Source: Prosopocoilus inquinatus (taxonomy: Eukaryota; Arthropoda; Insecta; Coleoptera; Lucanidae). Taken from it: 64,000 bases of DNA. A program made the position numbers and the translations under genes. Shown piece by piece: positions 11,101 through 22,289 of this stretch. Position 1 is the stretch's first letter, and each line of letters opens with the position of its first letter. Under the pieces are notes generated by a model, which saw only the letters and a program-made list of their open reading frames with translations, did no database searches and was not told the DNA's origin. Where the stretch lies: contig CM069876.1 in assembly GCA_036172665.1 (NCBI GenBank), positions 41,571,001 through 41,635,000 of the forward strand, written 5' to 3'.

Positions 11101-14100
11101 AAATCGAAAATCTAAAATTAAACAGTGAAGGAACTATTCAGAGCGCCATCTCTTGACCAAAAATGAAAGCTTTTTTTTCTAATATAAAATGACACGTGTA
11201 CACCGTCGGTAATAATTTCTGCTCCTGTATTTACAATTTATTTTAAAGAAGAATTTGAAAATTGAAGGAACTAAATGCATCACAGTGAATTATTTAAAAG
11301 AGCGCCATCTCTTTGCTCTTTTATCTACATTTGTATAAAGTTGCCCGTCTAAAAGCGAAAGTTGTCTTAATCGAAAGTCAAGAGAGCATTTTTCTTTCAA
11401 AATTAAATTGAAAACTTGGAATTAAAATGCTACAGAAATCGTTCCGAGCGCCATTTTTTGGCTAAAAAAGAAAATTACTTTAATCGAAGAATGCTATTTC
11501 ACCGCCGACGGCTCATCAATAGGTTTGTTCTTAACTTTGTCTTAAAAAAAAATTTGAAGTATTTGTAACAATTTTTTTTGTGATGAATTTTGGTTCATTG
11601 TTTACTTATTCATTTGATTTCACTTTTATTGTTGTTCCTCGTTTTATATTTCCATTTTTCCTCTTTGCTTCACACCAACGTGTTTTCGACGTCCCTCGTC
11701 CTTTTTTTTTATTTTTCCTCCTTCTCCTCTTGCTACAGATTAGCTTCAAATTTTTTTCGCCATCTGTTTCTTGCTTTCGTCATTTTCGATACGAAGTGTG
11801 AGTGAGTTCAACGGAGAGAGGGAGAGAGACAGAAAAGATGAAACTACAAGTCAGAAGGAAAAATTCCACTTTCCTTAAAGAGCATTAGGGGGAGATGAGA
11901 TAAGAAATCACATTCAGTGTAATTGCAAAATTGACTAGTGAATCCAAAATATCAAAATCGACTTCAATCTGATCCTAAAGTTCACCTAAATGCAAGACTT
12001 TAAAAAGTAATTCGCTGATAAAGCAGCAAACACAAATTAAACTTAATTATGAATACACCAGGATACGACAAATTAAAATCGTTCTTGAATTTAATACAAA
12101 AAGTGAGTTTCAGGTTTATTTTTGGTCGACCTAAATTACTCCCTCAGAGCTTGCTTGGACCTACCCGCATAAAACTACAGGCCATAAAATAGAGCTTCAC
12201 AGCCATGAATAATTATTTTCGAATTCCACATTTAGGTCAATCGATTGCTTTCCATTTTCAGGGGGAAACGTTAATGGAACACAAAATAAAAGTTGAAAAA
12301 CTGAGTGCATTGGTAGAAAGTTCAGAAAGAAAGATGGATGAGTAAGAGGGGAGTTCAGGCACGGACCATAAATTAAGAACGAAAATCAAGTAAGTTTGAG
12401 GAAAAAAATCCCTGGGATTGGGAAATCCTGTACCTACGTACTTGACTCCGAATGAAAAAGGACAAACTATAAAAAAAAAATTGTTCAAGTTTGTGTGAGC
12501 AGCTTCCGAAATTGGAAAGTAATTTAACACCAGCGTGGATATTAACAAGTACAATGTAACAGAATAAAAAAAGGAAAATTGGGTTTATTTCGAGTTGACC
12601 TAAATTACCGTTCCAAAGCTTGCTTGACCACATGCACGCCCACGTATATTTGCCTACTCCTAAACGTAAATCTATAAAATTCAACGCAGCATTCACGAGT
12701 TTATTATTCTGCATTCTCTGACATTTACGTTGATACTAAATCGATTGTGCCTTCCTAATTTCGACACTGAGGAGCGCGTTTTCGTGGAACCATAAAACTG
12801 ATGATGATAACCTTTCCGGACGAAATTTAATCAAGTATAATGTCGACTGCCTTCGCGTCATTATTGATTCCAGGAAATGGGTGTTGTTTACCACGATCAC
12901 TAACAGCTCGTGCCCTAATTATTCACCCAATACAATCGCCCTCGAACCCCTCCATTAATCACCCCTTTTGGGGCAGGAAAAAACAAATTGTATTTCGATC
13001 TAAATATTTTATTTTCTTCAAAGTATTTATTATTGGATTAATGTACTACAAATTTTGATTTCTTTTTCATTTTGGATGTGTGGAAAAATCGAAAGAAAAA
13101 ATATCATGTTGGTTAGAGGGCAGGTTAATAAATTACAGGCAAGGACGTAGCCCCAAATGAGGCAGTTGCTCACAGAGCGATAAGAAACTATTTCAACTCT
13201 CGATCTGTGTCAAATAAAAAAAAGTTTAGTTGTTGACCAGAAGATAAAAGAAAAGCCGAAGCAAATGGATACAATCGAAAAAAGAGGAGAAAAACGAGGT
13301 GATGTGGAAAAGAGATGGAAAGAAAAGTGCAAAACGTCAAGAAAGTAAAGAAAAGAAAGACCAGAAAAGACAAAACAGGATAAAAAGAATTCAAAAGGAA
13401 AAAAAAAACAACAAAAGGATATAATTGTTGTAAAAACGCAAGATGGAAGCAAGAAAAGATCAAGGAAGGAAAAGACAAGGGAAAGAAAATGTGCAATTAA
13501 AAAGCAACAACAATAGTAAAGCTCCTGTAATAGTTCTGTAAACAGTTCTTGAAGGCGGAGGAGCTCTAAAGAAGAGTCAAATGAAGTTCCAGTGGCATCT
13601 TCTTGAAGAAACGAAATTCTAGAAATTCCCCCGTCTGTATTCGAATTTTCTATCTCTTTCCTAGAGTTAAATAAGCTATCGCATTAGTTGGGCTTGTTTG
13701 TAATTAATTTTTAACATTTTTTGTTTCAATTTTCTAGTTTTTAATCTTTTTTAGAAAATCCTTTTCTTCGTCTGGGTTCAATTTAACTGAGTTGGATTGA
13801 CTTTGTAACGTATTTTATATTTTATTTCATTTAATAAGCTTAACATTTAGCGTTTCAATCTTTCACAATTTTTTCGAATTTCCTTAAAATTTCTGTTTCG
13901 ATTTTTGATTTTTCCTTTTTTATCTTTTGTAAAATTACTTTCTTGGGTTGGATTCACTTAGGTTCAGTTTAGTTGGACTGGTTTGACCTTGAAACGTTTA
14001 TAATTCGGTTTAGTTGAGTTGGGATCTCTGAAGTTCAATTGACTTTGAAATATTTTTTAAATTCTTGTGTATTGTGTATTTTTTATTGTTTTAATATTTT

Positions 14101-17100
14101 TGATTTTTAATTTTTAAGATTTCTTGTTCAATCTCCCACCATTTCTTGCGTTTTTTATCTATTGTAAAATTCTTTTCTTGAGTTGGTTTCACTTATGTTC
14201 AGTTCAGTTGGTTGTTGCTTTGGGTTGACCTCGATTTTTTTTCTAAATTTTAAACTATTGCGTTTGAATTCTTATCTAACGATTTTTACTTTCTTCATTT
14301 TTAAAATACTTAATTTTTAACATTTTTTTCTTTCAATCTTCTACAGTTTTCGAATTTCCTTAAAATATCGTTTTCTATTTCGATAAGATTTGATCTAATT
14401 TTGCCCTTCCCTAAACAATATCCTAGCTACGCCCATAGTTACAGGTTTTGGGTTCAAACCTTCTACCAGACAAGGAGTAAGCAGCTAAACTAAAGATATG
14501 AGAGTAGAAGAAGAAAAACATGAAGAAAAATAAATAGCAAGAAATGGAAATGGTTAGATTTCAACCAAAATATGAATGGACCAGCATCCAAAATGTTTAT
14601 ATTTCATCAAAAACTGCTTCCTCCCTCGGTATTTCCTTTGTGGCATCTGGTTGTTCCATATTTCTTTAAAATAATGAGTTTTCTGGTATCCGTTCGAATA
14701 ACAACAAGATTTTATTGCCCACGCCATGGCACGCACACCTTACTTCTAATTACAAAACGTTCCAGTTTGATCCAAAACTGCTTCCCCTCATGGTTTTTCC
14801 TTTGTATCATCTGGTTATTTTACATTTTTTTAAAAAGAATGAGTTTTCTGGCATCAATTTGAATAAAAATAAGAATATTTTAGCGTCCACTCCATGGCAC
14901 ACCTTCTTACTCATTCCAGTTTTGATCTCTACGTTGTTAACAACACAAATACAAATTAAAAAAAAAATAATAATTTAACAAGTGTGTGAGCATCAGATCC
15001 TCAAACTAATTTTTTTATTAAGGTATACGTATCTTTGATAAGATAAGGAGTATTAAGTCAACAGACCATCTTTAATTTTAATTTCGTTAATAAATAAAGA
15101 ATCTTCAAAAATTTAACAATTTGTAGCTGGGGTCTTTCCGATTAAAGCAATTGGTATAATCGAATCAAATTCTGTTTTTATGAGTTACAATTGCACTATC
15201 TGTTGCATGACCTGTGTTCTCACTTTAGAGCAACGACCGGTATGTATAAAATGTAAAGAAGGCACACTTCGACGGTTTGACGTCAGCCGTTAACAGGCAA
15301 CAAATCAGTGAGTCACACTGGCGCCACTGTGCTGTCGTTTCGCATCAGAATAACTCCATATTTGCTCCTATCGAGTCTCTCGTGAACAAACAAAGCTTCC
15401 AGTTCATTCGTATATGCATCAACAATTTATTTATCGACTGGAGTGGCAGACAACAAAAATGCAGCAACTGGGTCATCTTGTTACAATTAAAAGTCATTAA
15501 AAATATTGTATTGTACCATCGGGGAATATAAATATAAAAATATCGAAAACTGAAAGCACAAAGTGCCATCTATCGAGTTTACGTTATTCTTATTTTACAA
15601 GCAAGGAATTATCCATCTTGCGCATTAAGTCAAATTCGAGTCAGTTTGGATTTAAAAAAATGTTATTACAAAAGTGCCGCACATTGCATTTTTCTAATAA
15701 TTAAAAAAATATTGTTTAGTATAAAGCGAATGTGCTCTAATCGCCTGACATATGCTGTCAACTGTCAAATGTATGACATACGCTGCCAACTGTCAAATGA
15801 ATGTGCGGAACGTAGTATGATCTTGATGGTAACTGCCATTTTAGTTTCTGCGCAGTCTCCATTGTCGATTGTCCATTCGCTTGACACTTGACAGCATCTG
15901 TTGAGCGTTTAGAGCACGTCTGCACCTTTGTTTGTCCATGCAGTCCATTAATTTTGTACGTCAGTGTACATGTTTTTTTTTTCTAACAAGTGAAAATCCA
16001 TGAAGTTGTCTCCTTGTTTCATGTATATCCTGCGGATTAAAAAAGAGGAAGAATCGGGATATCCCATTGTATTTTCCGTGGAATTCCGATTACATTCTTC
16101 GCACTGGAATTTCACCGAACCTGTTTAGCATTTCAGACGACTGGTTAGCAACATAAACGAACGCGTCGAGGTCGAAACAGGCAAACAAAGCAACGTTTCA
16201 TGGTTATCGGCCGGCCACGATTACCGTGACTGCTTTCGTACACAATGGCGTGTTATTATGAAAAATATTCCGGGAAATGTTAAATTATTCACTGGTCGTT
16301 AGTTTATCACAGATAAAAAAAAATACTTGTGGGTGAACTGTGAACTCAATAAAAAATAAATAAATTAAATTAGATGCACTGACAAAGTAGGCGGCCAGTA
16401 AATATTTAACAGTTCGCAGAATGAATGTCTTGAATATAGAGTAGTTATAAGCAAATTAATATCAACTCTCTTCTTCACTCTTATAAAGTTTTCTTTTCTA
16501 TGATTATTAGAACCTCTTGTATGCAAAAAAATTCGGGGCCAATTTCTGGTTTAATTTTATGTGGGGTTCACGTTTCAAAAGTGTAGGTATGGTTGCCTAC
16601 ACTATAACTGGCATGGAAGAGCGAGCGAGCAACGCCTGGTTGCAGGCGAAAATCAGGTAGAAAATAACAAACAAAATAACAGGCAAAGAATGAACAGCTG
16701 TTTGTGTCTTTTATTTGAATATATACCAGCTGTTCATCGCCTTCGACGAAGAACCGCTCGCTCGCCCCTCTGTGCCAAGTTAGTTAGGTAACCATACCTA
16801 CACCTTTGAAACGTAGGCCACTACATAAAATTAAATGAAAAATTGGCCCCGAATTCTATAGTTTGTCCACTGTTATACTTAAAAAATATATTTAACAAAG
16901 TGTTTTATTATCTTTACATCCTTCAATTTTAATTTTAATTTTGTTTTAAATGACCTGATCCAAATGTACGAATTAAAAAAAAAATGTGTGCTCAACAAAA
17001 CCTCCCCTTGTTTCCAAAATTCAATGCTAAAAGGTTTGCTTGGCAATAATACCCAATTTTTTGTGTAGCTTCTTAGGTATAAATTATTTATTGTGTCTTA

Positions 17101-17231
17101 CCGCTTTGTTGTGGTGGCTGCATGTGCATAGTTGGTGGTGGCATGTGCATAGTTGGTGGTGGGACGAATCCCGCAGGTGGTGCTTGATTAGGGTAGGCCG
17201 AGTACGGCGGTGGTGCTGTGTTCTTCTCCAT
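8168..17231 (-). CDS. LITAF-2: LITAF-domain protein with PPPY motif, 3 exons, 127 aa
   Basis: The coding exons are 17231-17102, 9024-8874 and 8270-8168, with stop codon TGA at 8168-8170. Exon 1 follows an acceptor (TTTTATTTTAG|AATGG) and ends at G|GTAAGA. Exon 2 starts at TTGCAG|TT and ends GG|GTAAGT; exon 3 starts after TTATAG. All phases agree (1, then 2). Exon 1 encodes a proline-rich tail with PPPY at residues 7-10 and a repeated PPPTMHM. PPxY motifs bind WW domains of Nedd4-type ubiquitin ligases. Exons 2 and 3 give the LITAF domain: CPHC at 64-67, a hydrophobic and cysteine-rich middle, and CPNC at 115-118 followed by KAYLGAY. The expected location is the cytosolic face of late endosomes or lysosomes. 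The first intron is ~8 kb and full of repeats. The link from exon 1 to exon 2 rests on matching phase and on the absence of any other candidate between them, so it is less certain than the exons themselves. Confidence 0.82.
8331..8860. repeat. 180-bp tandem array built on a hairpin MITE, in the LITAF-2 intron
   Basis: Three direct copies start with GACAGAATAA at 8332, 8512 and 8692, exactly 180 bp apart. Each unit contains a hairpin: TCCTGATAAATTCATCTGCC, then a loop, then CAGATAAATTTATCAATACA. The same hairpin exists as a single MITE at 62855-62984. The 103-codon minus-strand frame at 8414-8725 is simply this repeat read through and is not a gene. Confidence 0.85.
9580..9720 (+). repeat. Fragment similar to the interior of repeat R copy 3
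   Basis: Blocks TACAGCTG, GGGGC(C/T)TC, TCAGCA and GTAGCTC, then CAACTGCA, match in order the interior of the repeat at 42771-42946. It lies in the first intron of LITAF-2. Confidence 0.5.
10100..10540. repeat. Pyrimidine-rich tandem segments, family B
   Basis: Two related segments start at about 10111 (GGTTCATTGTTTACTTAT) and 10369 (GGTTCATCGTTTTACTTAT). Each is followed by TTGTTGT, TTCAGACC- or TTCAGATC-like and CCTCTTCCTCT blocks. A third copy lies at 11585-11780, beyond the CGCCATCT array. Confidence 0.6.
10630..11480. repeat. Second CGCCATCT-box array
   Basis: The CGCCATCT box or variants recur at about 10635, 10842, 10992, 11144, 11303 and 11450. Spacing is mostly 147-159 bp. The box is usually followed by TTGACCAAAA or TTGTCCAAAAGTGAAA, as in the array at 1290-2680 and in the same orientation. 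It lies inside the LITAF-2 first intron. Confidence 0.75.
11585..11800. repeat. Family B segment, third copy
   Basis: GGTTCATTGTTTACTTATTC at 11591 and the downstream pyrimidine-rich blocks match the segments at 10100-10540. Two overlapping frames here are low-complexity artefacts. Confidence 0.55.
12120..12660. repeat. Spaced duplicate segments
   Basis: The block GACCTAAATTAC, followed by GAGCTTGCTTG or AAGCTTGCTTG, occurs at about 12129 and 12598. This suggests two copies of one repeat ~470 bp apart. Frames in this stretch are not gene-like. Confidence 0.45.
13680..14420. repeat. T-rich tandem array, ~180-230-bp units
   Basis: Units are marked by a TTGG/TTCA-rich core (for example GGGTTCAATTTAACTGAGTT, then TTGGATTCACTTAGGTTCAG, then TTGGTTTCACTTATGTTCAG). 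The cores lie near 13775, 13960 and 14180, each followed by a TTGACCTTGAAACG-like block. Units are heavily diverged. The array lies in the LITAF-2 first intron. Confidence 0.6.
14590..14935. repeat. Tandem pair, 163-bp unit
   Basis: AAACTGCTTC occurs at 14611 and 14774. The following blocks (TTTCCTTTGT, ATCTGGTT, GAGTTTTCTGG, CCATGGCAC) repeat in the same order. This explains the overlapping open frames here, which are not genes. Confidence 0.7.
14940..16530. other. LITAF-2 intron DNA without further genes
   Basis: No gene is seen. A small direct duplication of ~31 bp lies near 15748-15805 (CTGTCAACTGTCAAATG and CTGCCAACTGTCAAATG). The stretch 15840-16260 is slightly richer in GC but has no recognisable exon. 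Confidence 0.35.
16531..16854. mobile_element. MITE with ATTCGGGGCCAATTT ends
   Basis: A 324-bp element with left end ATTCGGGGCCAATTT and right end AAATTGGCCCCGAAT. The inverted similarity continues inward through TTAATTTTATGT / ACATAAAATTAA and TAGGTATGGTT / AACCATACCTA to GCGAGCGAGC / GCTCGCTCGC. It is a fold-back-type nonautonomous element in the LITAF-2 intron. No target duplication was read with confidence. Confidence 0.85.
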
Positions 17232-18915
17232 TCTAAAATAAAACCAAACTTAAATGACCCACATCTTTATAAACAAAGTAATCTCGCAATTAAACAATGA
17301 TTGATTACTCAGTAACAAAAAAAAATGATTGTATGTGTTTTGAGGTGCTTGAATATGGCATTCCAAAACGAATTCAAAATCGAAAACACCTAAAGGAATC
17401 ACGTACATACCAAAGGGTATAAGTGTCAAATTATTGATTTAAGGATGGCGTAGCTATAGGGGTTGATGGGATTATAAAGCAATTCGTTGTGACTCGGTGC
17501 CTTAGGCGCTTGATCCATCGTATTACGAAGTAAAAAAATTAAAATATGTGTCAATAGCCGTGGTTTTCCTTATCGATTTTATATTTAATTAATCGATGCT
17601 AACATGCAACGACTGTGGGTTACATATCTAATAATTTAGGGGTGCTCAGCCTGTATTCTCACACGAAACTCTTTTACCCTGACAAACAACGAGACCCTCC
17701 CCTCCCCCTCCCCGTTTAACTGATAACCCAAACTCCTCCTTTTGACCAACGAATCACTGTCGGAAAACGATTTTCTTGTTTGGTAGCTACTTTGAGTTTT
17801 GTAGCCGAAAATGCTCTCACAAAGGTGTTTCCCTCGACACGTAAGAACAGGGCCGTTATTTACTTAAACACTCTCAAATCCTTCTCTCTCATTGTCTCTC
17901 TCCTTGCGAGATTTTTCTCTCCAATAACTTATTGAATGTATTTAAAGTACTTAAAATTAGTAAAATTAAAGAGAATGGTAATTTTAAGAAATATATTATA
18001 AGAAAAGGATAAAAAGATAATACAATATGCATTAACAAAAAATGACTTGTAGGGTAGTTTACAAAATAAATTCTTTATCATTACAGCAACATTAAACAGA
18101 AGAAATTAAAATTTTACAATAATATAAGAGGAGAGAGGCAAGAATTTTTCTATCGTTTGCAGCAGCGTTTAGTTTTCTAAGTGGTATTAATTTGGCTTAC
18201 CAAAACGAGTCTAACGATCTTCTCGTATCTGTTTATTTATGGGAAACAATGCATTTATACAAAATCAAACTAAAAACAAGGATATTTTACGGATCGGTTT
18301 GGATAAAATCCGCGCGGGAAGGCGTTTGGTCTCCGTCGCAAGTAAGTTGTAACTTGTAGAAAAAAATTACTGAATTTAATTAAATGAAAATTGAATCTGA
18401 ATTTCAATTTAGAATCTCCCGTAACGAGATAAGTCGCGTGCTTTCTCAAGCTTTCGAGTCTACGTAAAAACTGAGCTAATAGAAATTTTAATTGTTTTTA
18501 TCTAATTCGTTCTATACCATAGCCAGTGGGTTCCATATGAGAATTGCAATGTCAGCTTTTAATAAGCTCAACAGAAAATAAAACTCCAAGGCTCTGACTT
18601 AATATCGTATTTCATCAAGCCCGCAAAACTTAAGAAAAATATATTATTTGCTCGTGGAAAGAGATTGGCGTTGCAGTTCTCACCACTGAAGCTCATTATC
18701 TACTTGAGAGATTAAATGAAATTAAAGATTTTTCTCTTGTGCCTAGGTGAAGGAATTTCAAATTATTACAAAGGAACTCAAAAGACGAACAAAATTTTAG
18801 TGCAGCAGTTCCCACTGCTGCCACCAAAAATGTCGATGGGCGGGGGTTAAATAAAATAAAAGAAGGTGGATTAACTTGTAACTTCTTTGTTTTACCGACC
18901 CTTGTATCCAATGGA
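17232..18915. other. Upstream of LITAF-2 exon 1, no gene seen
   Basis: The LITAF-2 ATG follows a splice acceptor, so a noncoding first exon must lie here or further right on the minus strand; I cannot place it. A CpG-bearing block at 18290-18350 ends in a good plus-strand donor-like site (CAAGTAAGTTG), which may be chance. A pyrimidine-rich run lies near 17690-17730. Confidence 0.3.
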
Positions 18916-18921
18916 TTATCA

Positions 18922-19119
18922 CCAGGGAAAAGAATTCAGGCCACTTAGTGTCGAACGCTTTTTACGTCGAGTGTACTATGCGATGCATCGAATTGTTATT
19001 GAGTGGAAGGGGAAGGAGTGCAAGACGAGCGTTCGCGCGTTATAGGCGAAGCTGATACAGTCAGAGTACTAAATTTTCGTACCGTTCGCGGAACAAGTGG
19101 CCTGCATTCTTTTCCTAGA
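18922..19119. mobile_element. MITE, family A, copy 2
   Basis: A 198-bp relative of the element at 718-953, with the same left end CCAGGGAAAAGAATTCAGG and a right end in TTCTTTTCCTAGA. It is flanked by TTATCA on both sides (18916-18921 and 19120-19125). The interior shares blocks such as GAACGCTTTTT and GGAAGGGGAAGGA with copy 1. Confidence 0.8.
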
Positions 19120-19748
19120 TTATCACAAACTTCTCCGCAATCTTATTTGCTTCAAAATTTGACAGCTTTGTCATTTCACTCACATGTGAATTATAAGTGA
19201 GTTCGACTTGGCCACTTGAATTCTAGTTACGCCACTGCTTAAACCCTTCGGTACGTCATCCCTTCAGCTAATACAGACAATTACAAAATACGACAAAACA
19301 AAGGTAAAGTTATCTATATTTTTTTTTCCTTGTGAAACTAAATAATACGTCAGACTCAACCACTAATATACTAATTAGTGTTTGAACTTGAAAATTAGCA
19401 TGTTAGATAGTCGGGTGCCTTATTACTTACTTGTGAGGTAAAAAGATTATGCAATCTGCTTTATTTTATTTAATAATAACTTTATTTCGATAGAGAAAGT
19501 AATCAATTAATTAAATTCAATGCAAAAAGGTCGATATATTTGCGAATGAACAACCAAAATACGTCATACTGTATACTGTAATGAGTAAAAAAACATAGAT
19601 AAGAGGATTTATCGGCTTTAATTTAATTGAATAATGGATAAGAGAAAATTTCCGGTCTTTTAGTGATCAAATTTGAACAGTGAAATAACAAATGTTTCTA
19701 CTTGAGCAATAGAAACTTTTTTTTTAGAAAAGGTAATGTACTACGATG

Positions 19749-19909
19749 AACAGATAAAACAGCGACATCTTACGATCGCTTGTTGACCTGACACTGCAGT
19801 AGGATAGACAAATTGAAGCGGATTTGCTCCTAATAAGTCCCCCATGCAAGGCGGCCATGCTTGCTGTCAAAGCATAATGAAAGTTTAAAAAAAAACGATT
19901 TGCAACAAA
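19749..19909 (-). repeat. Dispersed repeat R, copy 2, inverted
   Basis: Reverse-complement copy of 6061-6212. It shares the ends (AACAGATAAAACAGCGACAT and CGATTTGCAACAAA) and the interior block AAGGCGGCCATGCTTGCTG. The two copies are ~13.7 kb apart. Confidence 0.75.
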
Positions 19910-21170
19910 ATTTTGTAATGTACTACGTATAAATGGGGTTACATATTTATATTAATTTGGCGAAAGTATAATGAACATCACACTGAATAATTTTTATTTT
20001 GAATGTGAACTTGATTGGTTTTAGGACGAAAGAACAATTTTAATCATTCAGCTAATAGTTTCGGATTTATTTAAAGCCTTCTTCAGAGCCTGCAAGATGT
20101 TACAAATAAGTTCTATCTGGACATTAAAAAATTTAGAAAAGTTTACCTCTGATTAAAAACATTTTAATCAAGTCAGGTCAAGTTCACTTTCAAACTTTCA
20201 TATTCAGGACGCCATTTCATTAATTATGTATCCTGAATAATGCAAGCGACAGGAAATGCACTATATACATAAAATAAGGAGAAACTTGATTGACACGCCC
20301 ACGCGTGCGCTATCCTGGCACGAACGCTTACGACACGAATCGAAGAAGCGCTTATGTTAAAAAGACAACTGGCCAATACTGTATATCAAAAAAAAAATCG
20401 CGAAGATAGGAGGATTTCACTAATTAATTAATTTCCTTTTGTACTCTAATCCAATTTGGAATTTTCTTACCTCAACTTTCAAACAGGAAAATTATTTCGT
20501 ATTTAAGCGAATAAATTGACTTGCCTTCCTGAGGTTTACGATCCGAACTACTTTAATTTAAATTTTATGTCTTCAACTACCGCTTCAAAGCAAACATGTT
20601 TTTAATACTAAGTACACCTGCTAAGCGTTAACCTTCAATTCAAGGCTATTCTCTTTGGGTGGGCGGAAATTAAATTAGGAGCCGTACTTCTAAATTAGAT
20701 AACGCCAGTGGTGGCGCTAATTTTTCCAAGTTTAAGTAATTAGGTATGAGCAAGTAAGAAATGAATGTGAGTTTCAAACATCTTTTAAAATTATTTTTCT
20801 TACACTACTACACTTTAAGATAATTCCAATTATTGCTTCTATCATACTTGACTGATTATGACAACTCAATAAACTTTAAAATAAAATTGTTGGCTCCTTA
20901 AGGGGACATCACATATTTACATCATAATTTATAGTTCCGCTAAAAGTATTTCTTTGCAATTTTAAAGTTGCGAGCAACTGAAAGAAAAGTTTACTATTTT
21001 TTTTTTTTAATTTTCCACGACTGTATAACATATTTCTGATGCATCGAAGATTATTACAATGTAGCTTTCTCTTATACAGCTTGTTTAACATATTGAGGTG
21101 CGAGTGTGAGAGAGTACACGTCTGTCTTCATAAAGGCCTTGGCTCTTCCAATTAGAATTAGGCGTCAATG
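19910..21170. other. Intergenic, no gene seen
   Basis: AT-rich DNA with a short CpG-bearing segment at 20290-20350 and no recognisable gene or complete transposon. Confidence 0.35.
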
Positions 21171-21420
21171 GGGTTTATTCTGTAACATTGATATGGAACT
21201 TGATAGTGCTATGTTTCAAGTGACCTTCCAAAATTGGTGTTCTGTAAATAGTTTCGTAACAACTTGCAATCCGTTTCAAGAGTGATCTCGAATTAATATG
21301 CATCTCTCTTCAATTTACGGTCGACAATCGATGTGAAATGTTATGAAATCCTTAACAAGTTCTCTTCATTTATTGAAGACCATATCAATTGATATGCATA
21401 TCAATGTTACAGAATAGCCC
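21171..21420. mobile_element. MITE with GGGTTTATTCTGTAACATTG ends
   Basis: A 250-bp element. The left end GGGTTTATTCTGTAACATTG pairs with the right end CAATGTTACAGAATAGCCC (with one mismatch and one base of slippage). Both arms continue with ATATG / CATAT. There is no coding capacity. Confidence 0.75.
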
Positions 21421-22174
21421 TGAATATCTCCCCTCCCCCCTCCCTCCGGTTAAGTTGACGACTTTCAAAAAAACAAATGCACTTGTAAAGCAATTAAAAT
21501 TAAACATTGTATGGCCAGAGCAAAATGAATTAATGTCAATTAAAAAAGTCGTTCCCAAACAGAAGCAATGATGCCAAGGCCAGGTACTGTAAACCGAGCG
21601 AGGGGCAAGGTTTTCCAAAGTGGCCAAAATTAACCGACGAATGTAAATAAGTATGTAAACATCATTACCAAGTGGCATCTAAAAAGTTTGTTTTTAATTT
21701 GGCCCAATCGAAATGCCCTAATCCCGAATTCGTGACGCTGGGCGACGTTACCAAAAAAAATCTTCTGGGACTTAAGGAGGCTTATGTAAGATAAGGATAA
21801 TATAAGCGAAAAACATGGAAGTTTACTGAGAGTTATGTAATAGGATGTGTTCCAGCAGGCGCTCGAACATTAAAAAAAAAATTATGTCGCAATGGAAACG
21901 CAAATGTTAACTGATTACGCAGAACGCGTTTGATTTAAAAACGAAATGGAATTAAATTCGACAATGGAAAGTAGATTCGTCAAGGCTGTTTATTATTACA
22001 TACTTTCTTACATAAAAATCCTATCTTATCACTTATCACAGTAATCACAAGAAGATATTAAAAGTTTTTTTTTACATTGTATTCACTAGCGTGTTTCTTT
22101 TTGAAGAAGTATTTTATGGGGTAGATTACTTTTCTTTTTTTTTTTTTTTGGAAAAGCGTTACTATCACCTGATG

Positions 22175-22282
22175 TACAGTCGCGATCATCCTAATCGAGA
22201 CCATTGCAAGCTAACCCCGTCCTTGGTGACGTCGGCTTACAAAACCTGTCAATTGGTCTCGATTCGTTTGATTGCGACTGTA
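22175..22282. mobile_element. Short Tc1/mariner-like MITE
   Basis: Ends TACAGTCGCGATCATCCTAA and, in reverse complement, TACAGTCGCAATCAAACGAA are inverted and bounded by TA. Inner arms TCGAGACCATTG and CAATTGGTCTCGA also pair. TA boundaries fit a Tc1/mariner-type element, but no transposase is present. Confidence 0.7.
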
Positions 22283-22289
22283 CATAGCT

